NCBI GenBank assembly: GCA_009741485.1
Contig: CM019219.1
Span: 33,514,367 to 33,578,366 of the forward strand
Reading direction: 5' to 3'
Origin: Malurus cyaneus samueli
Taxonomy: Eukaryota > Chordata > Aves > Passeriformes > Maluridae
DNA: 64,000 bases
Below the pieces are notes generated by a model that did no database searches, had not been told where the DNA came from, and saw only the letters and a list, made by a program, of their open reading frames with translations. The position numbers were made by a program, and so were the translations under genes. Positions 46,614-59,823 of this stretch are shown piece after piece; position 1 is the stretch's first letter, and the number at the start of each line of letters is the position of its first letter.

Positions 46614-47318
46614 TTTGTACAGGTACAAGGCAGATAAAATATTATACAACAGCAGAAACCACTTAGGCTTAAGCTGGCAACGAAAGTTGTTATCACGTAA
46701 CAGCTGTTTAGTAGCCTGCATTAAATGAATTTGTAGCTACAGCTCCATGAGGACAAAGAAGAAAAGCTCCCAAAGCTCCCACCCAGCTCAGGGTAGGTTT
46801 TATGTGTGGTCATGCTTGAAATTCACTTTAAAGATAAAGTTTCTTTCCTGAGGACGGTTAAATCCGGAGGATTTTGACCATCTAGTTTTGAGGTCAGTTA
46901 GAGCTGAACCAATGCAGCCACCAGGGAAATGCAAGAGACACCATCAGTGCTGCCACATCCCAGATGCACTGGGGGCCTTTCCCTGATGCTCCAGTGATGC
47001 AGCTGAGACACTGCTCAGATGTGCAGATTGCTGGCACAATCTGATGGCTCTGCCCCATCTGATAGCTCCTCACAAAGCTTCCTACCCAGCAGCTATGCCA
47101 GCTACTCAAGGTCTACATGGAAATTAACCTTAGGTCACTGCTCTGAATGCTCAAAGGCAAGGGGAAAGCAGAAGTGCAAGTGCAAAGGTGGTGCCAGGTC
47201 TTTCCCCTCAGGAAGCACTAGGTATAGGGATTCCCTGTCTCTGGGATAGACCTGCTCAACTTACCAACTCCCATGCTGGAGAACCTTGAGCTTCACCTTC
47301 TTCCTCAGCAGTTTTAAA

Positions 47319-47925
47319 TTCATAAATCACAGAACGCTTTGGGTGAGAAGTGACTTTAAATCTCATCCCATTCCACCCCAGCCACGAGCAGGGACACCTC
47401 CCACTGTCCCAGGCTGCTCCCAGCCCCAATGTCCAGCCTGGCCTTGGGCACTGCCAGGGATCCAGGGGCACCCACAGCTTCTCTGGGCACCCTGTGCCAG
47501 GGCCTGCCCACCCTCCCAGAACAATTCCTTCCCAATATCCCATCTGTCCCTGCCCTCTGGCAGTGGGAAGCCATTCCCTGTGTTCTGTCCCTCTACCCCT
47601 TGTCCCCAGGCCCTCTCCAGCTCTCCTGGAGTCTCTTTAGGCCCTGCAAGGGGCTCTAAGCTCTCCTTGGAGCCTTCTCCTCTACAGGTGAGCATCCCCA
47701 CCTCCCCCAGCCTGGCTCCAGAGCAGATGAGCTCCAGCCCTGGAGCATCTCCATGGCATCCTCTGGACTGGCTCCAACAGGTCCTCGTTCTTCCTGTGCC
47801 AGGACCTCAGAGCTGGAGGCAGAACTCCAGGTGGGTCTTCCAGTGTAGAGAGGGAGAACCACTGCCCTCAACCCACTGGTCACACCTTTTTTTGATGCAG
47901 GCCAGGATTTGCAAGGGTCCAGTTC
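47319..47925 (-). mobile_element. CR1-like LINE, 5'-truncated 3' part
   Basis: Read on the minus strand it ends in a degraded version of the CR1 3' tail (plus strand 'cataaatcacagaacg...ttgggtga'). It contains the long GC-rich CR1 3' region, with the conserved run corresponding to 'gggacagatgggatattggg'. The upstream boundary is uncertain: homology fades at about 47900-47980. It belongs to the same CR1 group as the copy at 59415-59823, in opposite orientation. Plus-strand frames of up to 256 codons here are antisense artefacts of a GC-rich repeat. Confidence 0.85.
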
Positions 47926-50900
47926 ACCTTTACCAAGAGGATGTGCCTTTTCCTGCTAGTGGGTCCCAGTTTGTACCAAGCAACATTCTCAGCTTGTGTA
48001 TTCCTGCTCTGAGTATTTACAAGGTCACATACTGGCTGTCTATCTCATCTAACTGAATTACCAGCCTCAAGATTTAATAGAGGAAGATCAAGGATTGCCT
48101 ACTTGCAACAGGAATCCTTCAGAACACAAGGCTGATATTTTCCTCCAGTTCATGGAAAATTCTGTGGCATTGGGGACTTCTTTATATGAATTTAAGAAAT
48201 CTGTTTCTATGAAAGTGAATGAGCTTCAAATAAGGAAAAGGAAATAAAATACCGTATGGCATATTCGGATTCATGGGGTTGCTATCCTGCTTAATAAATC
48301 TTCCCTAATTCACGTTTTTGATAAATGTATTGTATCCTACAGGGATTTAAATTTTATACCTCAAAAGGAGGTTAGTATATTAGATTTTACTGTATACAGA
48401 TTAAATGAGGACGTTTGAAAATTCTCAAACTTATCTGCTCAGCTAAATAAATTTTCTGACTTTGCACTTGGGGTAATTGTAATAGAGTTTTTGATCCCTG
48501 GGTAGATGGATGTAATAGTCCTATAAATCCCAGGTTTTCAACATCTTCAAAGACTATAAAATGTTTATGAGAGAATATGGTTTTAGAGACATCTGGTGGT
48601 TATACAATCCTAAGGAGAGAAATCAACAGTGAAAGTATTAAACATAAATTCTACCTTTTCAACAAAAGTATCCTGTAAAGAGAAAAAGGGATTAGCTTAT
48701 TCACTGTGTCTGCAAACTGACGTAGATAATTTGCCACAAGAGCCAGCCTTGTTTATGGCAACATGCAGCTTTGCTCACATTAGAACAAAAGAGGAAAAAA
48801 ATTTTTTAGGGTAAACTAATGTATATGTCTTTCAGCAGCATTAAAACATCACAGTTTAGTCAGAGGATGACAGGGGCAGGAGATTGGATACTGAATATTT
48901 TAAATCCTCCCGCTAGAAAAAAATCATTATCTCTGCCAGCATCTTGTTAGCTTGGCTTTTGTTCTAACTGATGGTTTGCTTTTTTTTTTTGTTGTTTTTG
49001 CTTGAAAGTTCACTGACTTTCCAGCATATTTTTTACTGAACTGCTTGCCTAAAGCTAGAAGCTAGAAATATAGCCTCAGAAATTAAATCGCATTCTTAAC
49101 TTCTTAGGTTCAAACCACAAGGACAGGTGCCCTAAAAAAAGAGCCATACTTATTTTCTATTCATTAATAACATATATTAATTATCATAAGAGTGATTTAT
49201 AAGGATTTTAAATTCAAGTCCTTATTAAAAGTTTAAGTATATGGTGATGCATTTGAACCTCCATATTTCCACAGATCTACTGGGATACAAAGCACAGAAC
49301 TACCCATTTGGAGACATCAAATCAAATCCTGCTCTCACACTGACATAAATCCAAAAGAACAAATCTCAACTTCAGGGGAAAAAAAATCACTTCAAATTTA
49401 AGAAAAAATACCTAATTTTTTTTCCTTCACCTTCTGTACCTGAGACAGAGCTGTGACTGTGAGAGAAGGGAAAAAATCCTCCCAGGCCCACTCTATAATA
49501 TGGATTTGAAGAGGAACAAAGCAAAGAGCCATCAGCAATTTGCTGGCAGCATTACCTTCCCAAATCACAAGTGGTGTCAACATTTCCTGAGAGCAACACA
49601 ATAATTCTGCATCAGAAGGTGTGTTCATAAACTTCTACACAGTGTAAACAACACTGACAAATAATACTCACCTGTTTATTTTCAGACAAGAAAGAAATTG
49701 GCTTGGAAAATCCGAAATACATTTTATTTTATTTTTAACCATCTGAGCATGAACCAACAAATTTTGATGCTAAGGAGGGGTTACTCATGTGTATTTTTCC
49801 ATCCTGATCATTCAAATGCATTTCTCTCCCAGAAATTTTAACTTTAAGTATAATTTACATGCAATGACCTGCTTTAGTCTTTCATTATATTTGAGATTGC
49901 ACATGTACATAATTCAAGATATTTAAACTCATGGTTGCTGTAGAAACCTTAATTATATTTCTTGCAAAATCATTAAAGTTAACATCATTTATGAAATTAC
50001 AGGATATTATCAGGAGTAGGAACACAACAGTGTAAAGTCATTTTTCAATTTGAGTTCTATCCATGCACAAATACCTCAGGAAATGCAAAATTAGGGCATC
50101 TCCAAAGGCTCTGAATGATGTAAGGAACTCCAGTTCAGTCTCAGACATCAGCTGGCCACTTATGTCTATTGCTTTATAGCCACAATTTGCTGTCATTGAA
50201 ATGTCCTGTGGGGCCAGTTGATACATGGGCCCACTTCAAGTTCCAGCAGATCTGGGTTTTTTTGCTTTGCCCTAGTTAGGGCAGTGCCTACAGCTTCCAA
50301 AATGGGCTACAAACTGGATGGAAGAAAAATATACTGCTATTTCTTCATCTCTTACTTTGATCTCATGAAGGACTTCCCCTTCCCCTCCCCAGCAGGAGTG
50401 GGACATGCACTGCTCTTGACACACTACTGGAGGATACAATCCCTTTTGTGGATCTGCCTTTACTTACCAAAGCCCAGGAAGACACAATGAAGAGCAAATG
50501 CCTTTCAAATGGATATTCTAGCACCTCTAGCAAAATACGGAGCTACTTTCCAAACACGGAACAGCTGTGGGCTAACTTATGGATCCTTTGCAATCACATG
50601 AAAACCTTCTAAAGTAATCAGTCTCACATTCCAAGTCATAAGAGAATTAGCATTCAAGTGCACAGCAATCATCACTTATATTGTCATCATTTGTCAGACA
50701 AGTCCTTCCCTCCTTTTCCAACAGTATTCCACAATTAATCGAGATGTTGTGTTACATAAAACTTTCTGGGGAAATCTTAAAACGTTTAGAACTCCCATAT
50801 TGAAACATCCTACTAGGTCATCACTATAAAGACTTGCGAGTCTCCTCTGTTGAAAGCCAAGTTACTTTAGCATGGATTTATGTAATTCATTATTACTGTG

Positions 50901-53900
50901 GTTTTCTTTATAATTTCTGGATAGCTGCAATTTGCAATTAAAAGGCATTTCTACAGGGAATAATTATTGTCTGCATTGACTGAAAAACAAATGAGAAAAG
51001 ATACAGAAGGCAGAAAAATACAGTGCAGTGATGCAGTTCAGGTTCTCTCCTTGAGACCCTGGGCAGATGAGCAAATGTCTTTAAAACAGCCCTTTTGGAG
51101 GCTGGCAACTCAGGAGGCAATGTGCAGTCCTCCTTGGGAGAAAGAGAGGGAAAGGAGGATGAAATGCAGAATGCTGTTTCTTCTTCCTTCCTGCAGTTGA
51201 AGGATATGGAGTGAGAGGACTTGCACATTATCAGACTCACCAGAGCTAATCCCAGTTCAGGAGATCATACAGCCCTCTCACAGCAGCTGCTTGATGAATC
51301 ATCTTTCCTTCCTTTCTGCTCTTGTAGCTCACCCTGTGATACAGCCAGGCCCTTCTGCTGTTTCTGTCTCCTCCTCCTCTGCCTGAAGTGTTTGTACACA
51401 CAAACAGGGTGGGGTTTGTTACCTGAGTTAACCAAATAATTCAATCACTGCTTTAAATAAGTCATGTCTCAGCACTGAACCCTTTCCATCTTCTGCCACC
51501 CATTCTCACAGGATCCCAGTAAACAGCACTGAGAGATTTTCATCCTTTTCTCTGCTTTTCTCCATTGAGTTACTTGTTCCTTGCTTCAGACTCCAAATCC
51601 TCAGAGCAACAAAACAGTTTTTTGCCCTGTCTCTGACAGCACTGTGCACTTGGTCTCCGCCCAGACTTCTTGGGTACTACACAATGCAAGCTACAACTAG
51701 TAATCCTTAATGCCAGATAAATTGATGACATAAACCTGGTCCCTTCACTTCCTTCTGGAACAGAACTTCAAGCCTATTTCTCACAAAGAACCCTTATGCC
51801 ACCCCAACATGTATAAGTTGCCTATCGCCATGCTGTGCTATTGCCATCCAATCTTTCAGGCACCAGGCCTAAAGACAAAATGATCTATAAGCCACAAATG
51901 CATGAAAGTCGTTGCACCCAGTTATAACCAGTTAATTCTTCAACCAATTTATGTGCTGAAAGGTTACAGTCAATACATGGATTGGCCTTTGCTCTGTCTT
52001 TTAAAGAACTTTCAACTCTAAGTTCTTTGTAGCTCCTCATCCCTTTGTGCAGAGATTTTCATGAGACTTGGAACACCATGGAAGTTCTCTCCATCAGCCT
52101 TCTGGGCAAGAGCTGAGTATTTGTAGGGACGCTCATCACTTTCCTTGGACTGCTGTTGGAGTGTAGATCAGAGGGCAAGTACTGGGTAGGACAAATTTGT
52201 AAATTCACAAGCCGAAAGACTTTAAATAAAAGCCAAATCAGATCAACCATGGACAGCAAAGCCATGTCCTGTAAGTGAGGTATGCACCATCTTTGTGCAA
52301 GGATTACAGCACTCAGCTTTGCCCTCTTGCTTAACAAACTCCCTCTAAAATATGTACATGTGAACAGGAAACTGCATTTTTCTTAGCTCAAAAACCTCTC
52401 TGCTTCCTTCACCCACAATTAAGAACAGAAAAATCACTGTGAGTTGGCACAATCATCTTCCCCAAAGGTAGGTCACCCCTTGCTGCTTGCTGATAACATA
52501 CAAACTCCAGCCTGCTCCGACTGTTTTTCTATAAAATCTTTGCAGTTTTACTGGAACACAAAGCTAGTAAGGTTATCATGAAACCCTAATGTCTTAGGTG
52601 CTTGCACTAATTAAGATTCCGCTGAGTCTCTCAGGCACCATCCCCGAAAATCTGATGTACCATCTTCTTTCTACTGTCACTACTAATTATTTCTGATTGA
52701 TTAACTTTCTTTATTGACTGATTATTACACTAAATAAATAATAATTAGCCTAACACCAAACTATACTTTGAACATGAATCTGTAACAATTATAAAATAAA
52801 CTCAGAGGTAACACACTGTTATAGAGAATTTAGAAGCAATTTGTTTTCAGCTGTCATTTAGAGTTCTGCAGTCTGAGCTTCTTATACCAAATTCAGAATG
52901 CAAGATGGCCAAGATGTAACTTCTGATTTAATGTACCATTACAATGGTTTTAAAATATCCACTTCAAAACTTCAAGCCATGTAAAATTCTTCAAAATTTG
53001 AAATTTCATGGCAAATTCAAAATCAGATTTATCAATGTTGAGTATCTAATTGTAGTATCTAGTATTCTACCAACATTTTCAAAAGTTCATGCAATTGAGC
53101 CCAACAAGAAGAGAAATAATTGAACTTTGTGCATCAAACTAATGATATTACTAACAGTCTCACCAGGTTTTATTCAGAACTTACAGGTAAATTAACATGT
53201 GTGTAAATGTATGTAAGACTTGTCCTAAATAAATAGCAAATAAGAATTAAGAAGCTGATCCAAAGGCCACTAGAGAAAGACCAGCTTAAGTCACATTTCA
53301 TCCTACTTTATAAACGAACTCCAAGGCTTGGCTTTATACCAGGTACTGATTTGTAAACTGTAGAATAAGAAAATGGGAGAATGAAGCATGTCCCTGAAGA
53401 TCTGCATGTGGTAATTCCTGTTGTAGAGATCCATGTCTTTATTAAAGATTAGGGGTTTTCATACACTGTTCTCTGGCTTCCACTAATACTGACAGCTAAA
53501 GCTTTGAAGTTGAAAGCAGGCACCAAAGATTTCCATCCTTATTTCTGATACAAACATACCTACCTCACTTCCATAAAAAAACCCACCAACAGATTTCCAG
53601 CACTCCTTCCTACTGACAGGGGTGGAACAAGAAGCTCTTTTGCCATTTAATTATGGCATCTTCCCTTTTTCCTCATCATATGTGTTAAAAATCAAAAGGA
53701 GAACGTGGGAATTGTACACTTTTTATTGATCCACCTTAAATTACAGTCCTGGCATCTGAGGGAGGAGTCCTGCCAGAATAGGTAACAATTTCATCTTGTC
53801 ATTTTGTGCCAGTTCTAAGTTTTGTGCTTTCAGAAGCCTCTCCTCTTGCCCCTTACATGCACGGCCTTCAGCTGGGTGTTCTCTGAATAAGCCACAACCA

Positions 53901-56900
53901 TGCAGGTGGGAGGAAGAAATTACTGTTGGGGGAGGAAGAAATAGCTCCAGGATGAATCTCTCCCACCGTAAGTGTGCTGCGTGAGACAAAGTGAATCATG
54001 CACAATAATTATCTGTATTTCTCTCCTGTACTGCAGAAAGAACTGGATTGGTGACTAAGACTAAGACCAGAAGTTGCTGACAGCTGTGCTGGGATGAAGT
54101 CTGAAGTCCATATGGGCAAACTAAGGTTGTTTGCTGCGCTGCACCCAAAATTGTTCTGCACTAGCAAGGAAAACCTGACCTCGGTCACTTGACCAATGTG
54201 GGCAGAAAAGGATAATGGAAAATGCATGTTTCAGGGAGAGAAATTCTACCAGTAATTGTCACTGGGCAGACATTGCTGTTTTGCTTCTGCCATATTACCC
54301 AGTCCAGCATTTTTGGGGAGAGATTGATATGACTGTCATGCTGTGAATACCCACTGGGCTCCCAGTATGGTGGTGAAAAACTGCTTGACAGGAGAAAAGT
54401 TTTTGGTGTGATGAACCAATTCAGAAGCAGATTGTATCTCTGAGATTTCTGCTGCTTTTCTCTGCACCTGTGGTCAGAAATAAAATTGATATATATGTAA
54501 CAAGGAGATTAAAATATTAATTTTATAATTACCTGAATCTTTTAGGGTAATTTTGCCATCACTAAAGCAACATTAATAAGCAACTGTACAAAATGACACA
54601 GACAAGCAGTGATTAAAGAGGAGCATTCATCTTACACAACAGCTGTTGGGTGAGAGAGGAGGAAGAGGCCAGGAAAACTGCATGGCTTCCAGACCTAGCT
54701 GCACCTGCTCCTCTCTGGGATTAGGTTTAGCCCTATAAGGTAAAAATAAAAAATTACCTCTAATGATTCTCTGAAAAACAAGTCATGGAAAAATGGCATG
54801 ATGTCAATAAAAGACACATCATGACAGGACTGTCCCTTTTCTTGAGAGCCTTGACATGAAGGGGTTAGGTCCAGGGGCCAAAGTTGCAATGCCTTTGCCC
54901 AGAGCAAGTGATTCCCTCCTAAAAACACTGGCATTTTATATCGGTTGGCACTCGTGTGTTTTCATAAGCTGTGGGCTGCATGGGCTACAGCTGCTATGTA
55001 GACAGAGACCCTTCAGCCCTGGCAACTTTCTTACAATTCAAGTAAAAATGTCCTAAGAGCAAATGTAAATCAAAATGTATTACTGGTGAAGTTAGGCTGG
55101 GATGCTCACCTACATGTATCCAACACAGTCATCATAACAGTCCTGAACTGATAAGAACTGATGAGAAGACTGGACAAAGTATAAGTAGTATATGTTACTG
55201 AAAATGTAAGGCTAGTGATTCATTCCTGTGCACAAACCCCGGGAATTCTGAACTGTGATTTCTAGAAATAACCTATTTCGTCCCTCTTGTATTCTGAATT
55301 GCTGATTACACAGTATTCACATTAGGCTTTCATATTTCTGCAATGACACTAAGCTACAATAATGTGGAACAAAGTTTTACCTTTTGGTCAGATCTTGCTC
55401 TCAGTTAGGCAAGCATAAATCTGGAGTAAGTCAATTGTTCTTCCATTTTCCCGGAGTACCACTAATTTAGTATACAATTGTCTCCAGACCACTGAATTAA
55501 ATTGCTTTACAAAGTAATATTTATTGTTAATATTCTTTAAATTAATATAAGGATATTTCAGTTATATTTTAAATAAGACCAATTTCCAATGTATTAATTC
55601 AATTACCTTCTTTTACAGATTCGTGTAGGCTTCCAGCAGTGCCAGCAAACCAGTGGCAAGTTCCTACTGGAGGAGCTCTTAGCAAGGCCAAACTGTAAAT
55701 GTGTACACATTCATACCTGTAAGCTGAGACTTACTTCATTAAAATATAATTACAAAAATTCCACAGACTTGGGCAAAATTAAGTTCTCTATATGAGATTA
55801 TTGGTTTTTCATGCACTTTCGTTTTGGGCTGTGACCTGCATATACCATGCCACACCTTGCTTGCCCCAAAATCAGTACAGCTGAGTACCTTAGCTACAAT
55901 GGAACAAAATCTGGCCCATGTTCCCTGTTGGCGGAAGACAGATGGAAGAAATTCTGCTTTCTTACTTTATACTTCTTTTATGCAATATAATCCCAACTTC
56001 TTATACACTGATAAGCAGGAAGGAAAAACATCCATTTAGTTTAAACCCATCACACAGTGAAACAAGTTCTTTGGCTCACTAAGGCACTCAAAGTACATCT
56101 GCATTTGCTACACGTGTGTGAGAAGGGCAGCAGGCAAAATCACCCCCCTCCAGCAGCTCAAGGTGGGGATGCTTGGAGCTCGTTATGCTTTTATCACTCA
56201 GCATAATCTCCTAGAGAGAGACCCCAGTGGCACATATGGAGGGGGAAGAGCTCAGTGACAAAGTTAGATTTGTTGCTCATGTAAGGTTTGCCTCTCCCTG
56301 TTCTCCACAGGTACAGTGCAAAGATTATCACACTTCACAGGAAACACCCACTAGCTTCAAGGACATAGACCCTGGTCATATTGCAGCCCTCTGCAGCAAC
56401 TATTTAATCCCTCAGTTATCTCCTTTTATACATATTCAGAAACTGCAGTACTGAATTAAGTAACCCTGGAGGTGCCAGAGACAAATCAAGAGACTGCAAT
56501 ATCAGAAGATGGTGGCACATTTCCATCTTCTTGTGGGGAACCAAGCTATGAGTAAGAGTTGCCACTCCTCCTGAGAGAGCAGAGAACATCCAGCCTTCCT
56601 CTCAAATCAAGAAACATTCAGCCACAGCATTTGTCCTGTGACTGCAAATCAAATGTTTTCATCTGGCTGTCAAAGCTGAAGCAGAGCTCAGCCAAAATAC
56701 CAATGATGATTTTCTCATGGCTACAATTATCCTCTAAACATTACCTATACTTTAGCTGTACATAAAAATAACACAGCAGCCACTTCAGTGGGAGAAAATG
56801 GAGTGCAGTGCAATTAAAAAAGGACTGGGATAGTGTCTTTAAACAAAGTAGCACGAAGATCTGTCTAAATTTTGTGCCTTATAAAGAGGAAAAGGGCTGA

Positions 56901-59414
56901 TTGTTTCACAGCATTCATCCAGTACCCTTCAACAGCATCTACATTCTCACAGAAAGAAACAACCATTGTTTCCAAAGATTAAATTATTTCCTTATGCCCA
57001 TATTAAATATTCAATTTTCCCCTCTAAACAAAAATCCTGTTACTGAGAAGAAAAAAGGAAGAAGAAACAATCCACAAATGTAAGACCAAACCATTCATCC
57101 TTCCAGCCAGGCACCAGAACTTTGGTTTGGTCCCATGAGTTCATCCCGAGTGGGAAACATTCACCAGTTCCCATTGAACTTGGCCAGAGCCACAGGACTA
57201 CAAAAGCCTCTGGACTACATGCATGAAGGAAGTGATTCTCTGCCCATGCAGATTAGCTCTCATCTCTCCCCCTGAGATGCATGTATTAAAAAAAATAAAA
57301 AAATTCACCTGATGTAAACCAAAATCAGTGATGGTTTTTACTGGCCTTGTGTCTCCTTCTGGGCTTTGTGCAATAACACATAGAAAGTTAGTTTTTCACC
57401 TAAGTGCTGCAAATACATTATTCTAAGACCTAATATTGCCTTTTTATTCAAGCAAATCTCATGCTGAAATGAAGATTATTTTATTAATGTTTGTATAAGA
57501 GCAAAGAAAATTCTTTTTTTTATTTACACTGTAGAGCAAAGAAATGCACAATGAACATTAAAATACTACATGGGTTTAGATACCCTGAATACCAAATAGC
57601 TCCAATTTAATGGATGTGTATTTTTCATCTGTATAATGAATTTTTCTAAATAAACACAGAGAAAAGAAAGAATATTTACCTTTTAATATTTAATATTTTG
57701 CAGTCACATAGATGGAAACTATTTAGGATGGGTGTATTTCTGGGCAAAGGAAAGAGCTCCATTAGAACACTGAAATCCAGGTTTGATAACAAAACCCACC
57801 CATTTTTTGCATCCTGAATGCCAAATTAGAAACAGCTGACCACAGAACATTGAGATGAACTGTATATAATCCAGTGAATAATGGAATGAAAACTATTATT
57901 TCAAATTTTGTACAGTGGTTCATGCCCATTCTATTTATATGTTGAAATACTTCAAAATTATATCAGCTGGAACTTCTGCCTCCATCCCAAGGCCCTACAT
58001 TTATCATTAAAAAATATTATTTGAAGACTGTTTTTTCAAAATGTCACAGACTGTGTTTTTTCTCGTCATCCCTTAAAATCCTGCTGATGTAGCCAACATT
58101 TACCCATTTCCTGCACACTGTGCTTACAGAGTAATGGGCACAACCTGGTAGAGGGGATGGGAGAACTGCTGGTGGGACCTACAGGAACCACCCCAGAGCT
58201 CTGTGCTCTCCCTGGGCCAGGCAGGACCATTCCCAGAGACCAAGGTGTCTATTTTAGACAACTGAACCATGTTCTTCACATCATACATTTTTAAAGGGAG
58301 AAAAATAATGTTTTTTCTAAGCTATATAGATCACAAATTATTATATTCTCACTTAGGTAAATGCTAGTAGATAAATTTAATCGTATTTCCTCTAAAAGTG
58401 AATCCAGATTATTTGATGGTTTCATGTGTTTGGGCTGCTTTTTCAATACCAAAAAGTTACTGTTGAATATGCAGCAAAGACCAATATCACTATAATTACT
58501 TCACACTGAAGAACTGACTCCATACCTCTTTGCTCTGTGTATCATCTGTAAAAGACTCTCCTCACCAGCCCCATGGAAAATTGTCTTTATCTAATCCTTT
58601 CTTCTTTTTACTTAATTTTTGCCAGCTGCTTTCTTAGAAACACAGGAAGTAACACAGGAATTTTCATAGGGAATTGAAGCCTAGAACTCCACGGCTCAGT
58701 TTAAGACATCGTAGTTTACTATTTGAGCAATAGATACTAGTCTTCAAATTCTACACAAAAAAAAAAAAAAACAACCAGTAGTTTCATGCAGGTTTTTGTG
58801 TCTGTCTTTTATATGCAAATGACAAATTGCACATTTATTGCAAATTAAACCTCTCAAAAGGGGCACTTTTCTGTTGTTGCCTTTTATTTAAGCCAGTGCT
58901 CTTGAAAGTGTCTAATCACATCACCCAGGGTAGCACATAGATTTGCAAGGATAAACATTTCCCTAAGGAAAAAAGAACAATGATCAGGACCAGCTCTGGC
59001 TGTAGGGCTATTTTCTCTATTTTGCAATGTTTTCTTTTTTCTAACATTTTGAACACTTAAATGTGCACAGTCAATTATACTCAGTTTGTCTATTCCTGCT
59101 CTACAGATTTCTAAACAGGCCATGTCAATCCTTTCCATTTCGTTAATATATCATTTTGGTTGTATGAAGATGCCTGCCAAAATAAAGAAGATCCATGAAT
59201 CTGAGTTGCCAGCATTTACAAGTTGTGGGATCAAAGTGTCACAAGCACAAATCATCTCTCCCAAATAGAGAGCTGGCTGTCACTGTAGTGTACCACTGAA
59301 GCAATGACAGAGGCAAAAAAAGAAGCAGTACATGTAAGATTCCTGCTCTGTGAGCCCTTATTTTGGCATTACATTTCCAATCCTTGCCCTTGAAGCTGCG
59401 GGCAATGCTATTAG
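47926..59414. other. Long AT-rich stretch without a recognised gene or transposon
   Basis: About 11.5 kb with no gene, LTR or CR1 that I can identify. Low-complexity runs include a T-rich run near 48980-49000 and a 15-base A run at 58757-58771. Open frames stay below about 100 codons and none carries a family motif. It could hold introns or unlinked regulatory elements, which one sequence cannot show. Confidence 0.55.
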
Positions 59415-59823
59415 GTGGGGGAGCTCCTATGAAAACAGGCTGAGAAAGCTGGGGGTGTGGAGCCTGGAGAAGGCTCTGGAGAGAGCTTAGAGCCCCTTGC
59501 AGGACCTAAAGAGACTCCAGGAGAGCTGGAGAGGGCCTGGGGACAAGGGATGGAGGGACAGGACACAGGGAATGGCTTCCCACTGCCAGAGGGCAGGGAC
59601 AGATGGGATATTGGGAAGGAATTGTTCCTTGTGAGGGTGGGCAGGCCCTGGCACAGGGTGCCCAGAGAAGCTGTGGCTGCCCCTGGATCCCTGGCAGTGC
59701 CCAAGGCAGGTTGGAAGGGGCCTGAAGCAGCCTGGGACAGTGGGAGGTGCCCCAGCCCAGAGCATGGAGTGGAACAAGATGGCCCTTAAGTTCCCTTCCA
59801 ACCCAAACATTCCATGATTCTGT
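59415..59823 (+). mobile_element. CR1-like LINE, 5'-truncated 3' part
   Basis: The segment begins around 'gctcctatgaaaacaggctg', characteristic of the end of CR1 ORF2. It runs through the GC-rich CR1 3' region and ends with 'ccttccaacccaaacattcc' and ATGATTCTG at 59815-59823, the CR1 3' tail. Orientation is plus. Frames open on the opposite strand (to 136 codons) are artefacts. Confidence 0.88.

Larger units (their letters stand above)
41917..47318. other. AT-rich sequence without a recognised gene
   Basis: Contains a 12-base G run, a perfect 12-bp hairpin and an 18-bp palindrome, listed separately. The segment at 42073-42463 is open on both strands for more than 120 codons with no motif. 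The part around 44820-44950 has an octamer-like ATGCAAAT and looks compositionally like a conserved non-coding element, but this cannot be shown from one sequence. Confidence 0.55.

Noticed and set aside
47286..48056. 256-codon open frame on the plus strand
   Set aside because: Antisense to a GC-rich CR1 3' region where stops are rare. Pro/Ser-rich translation without domains.
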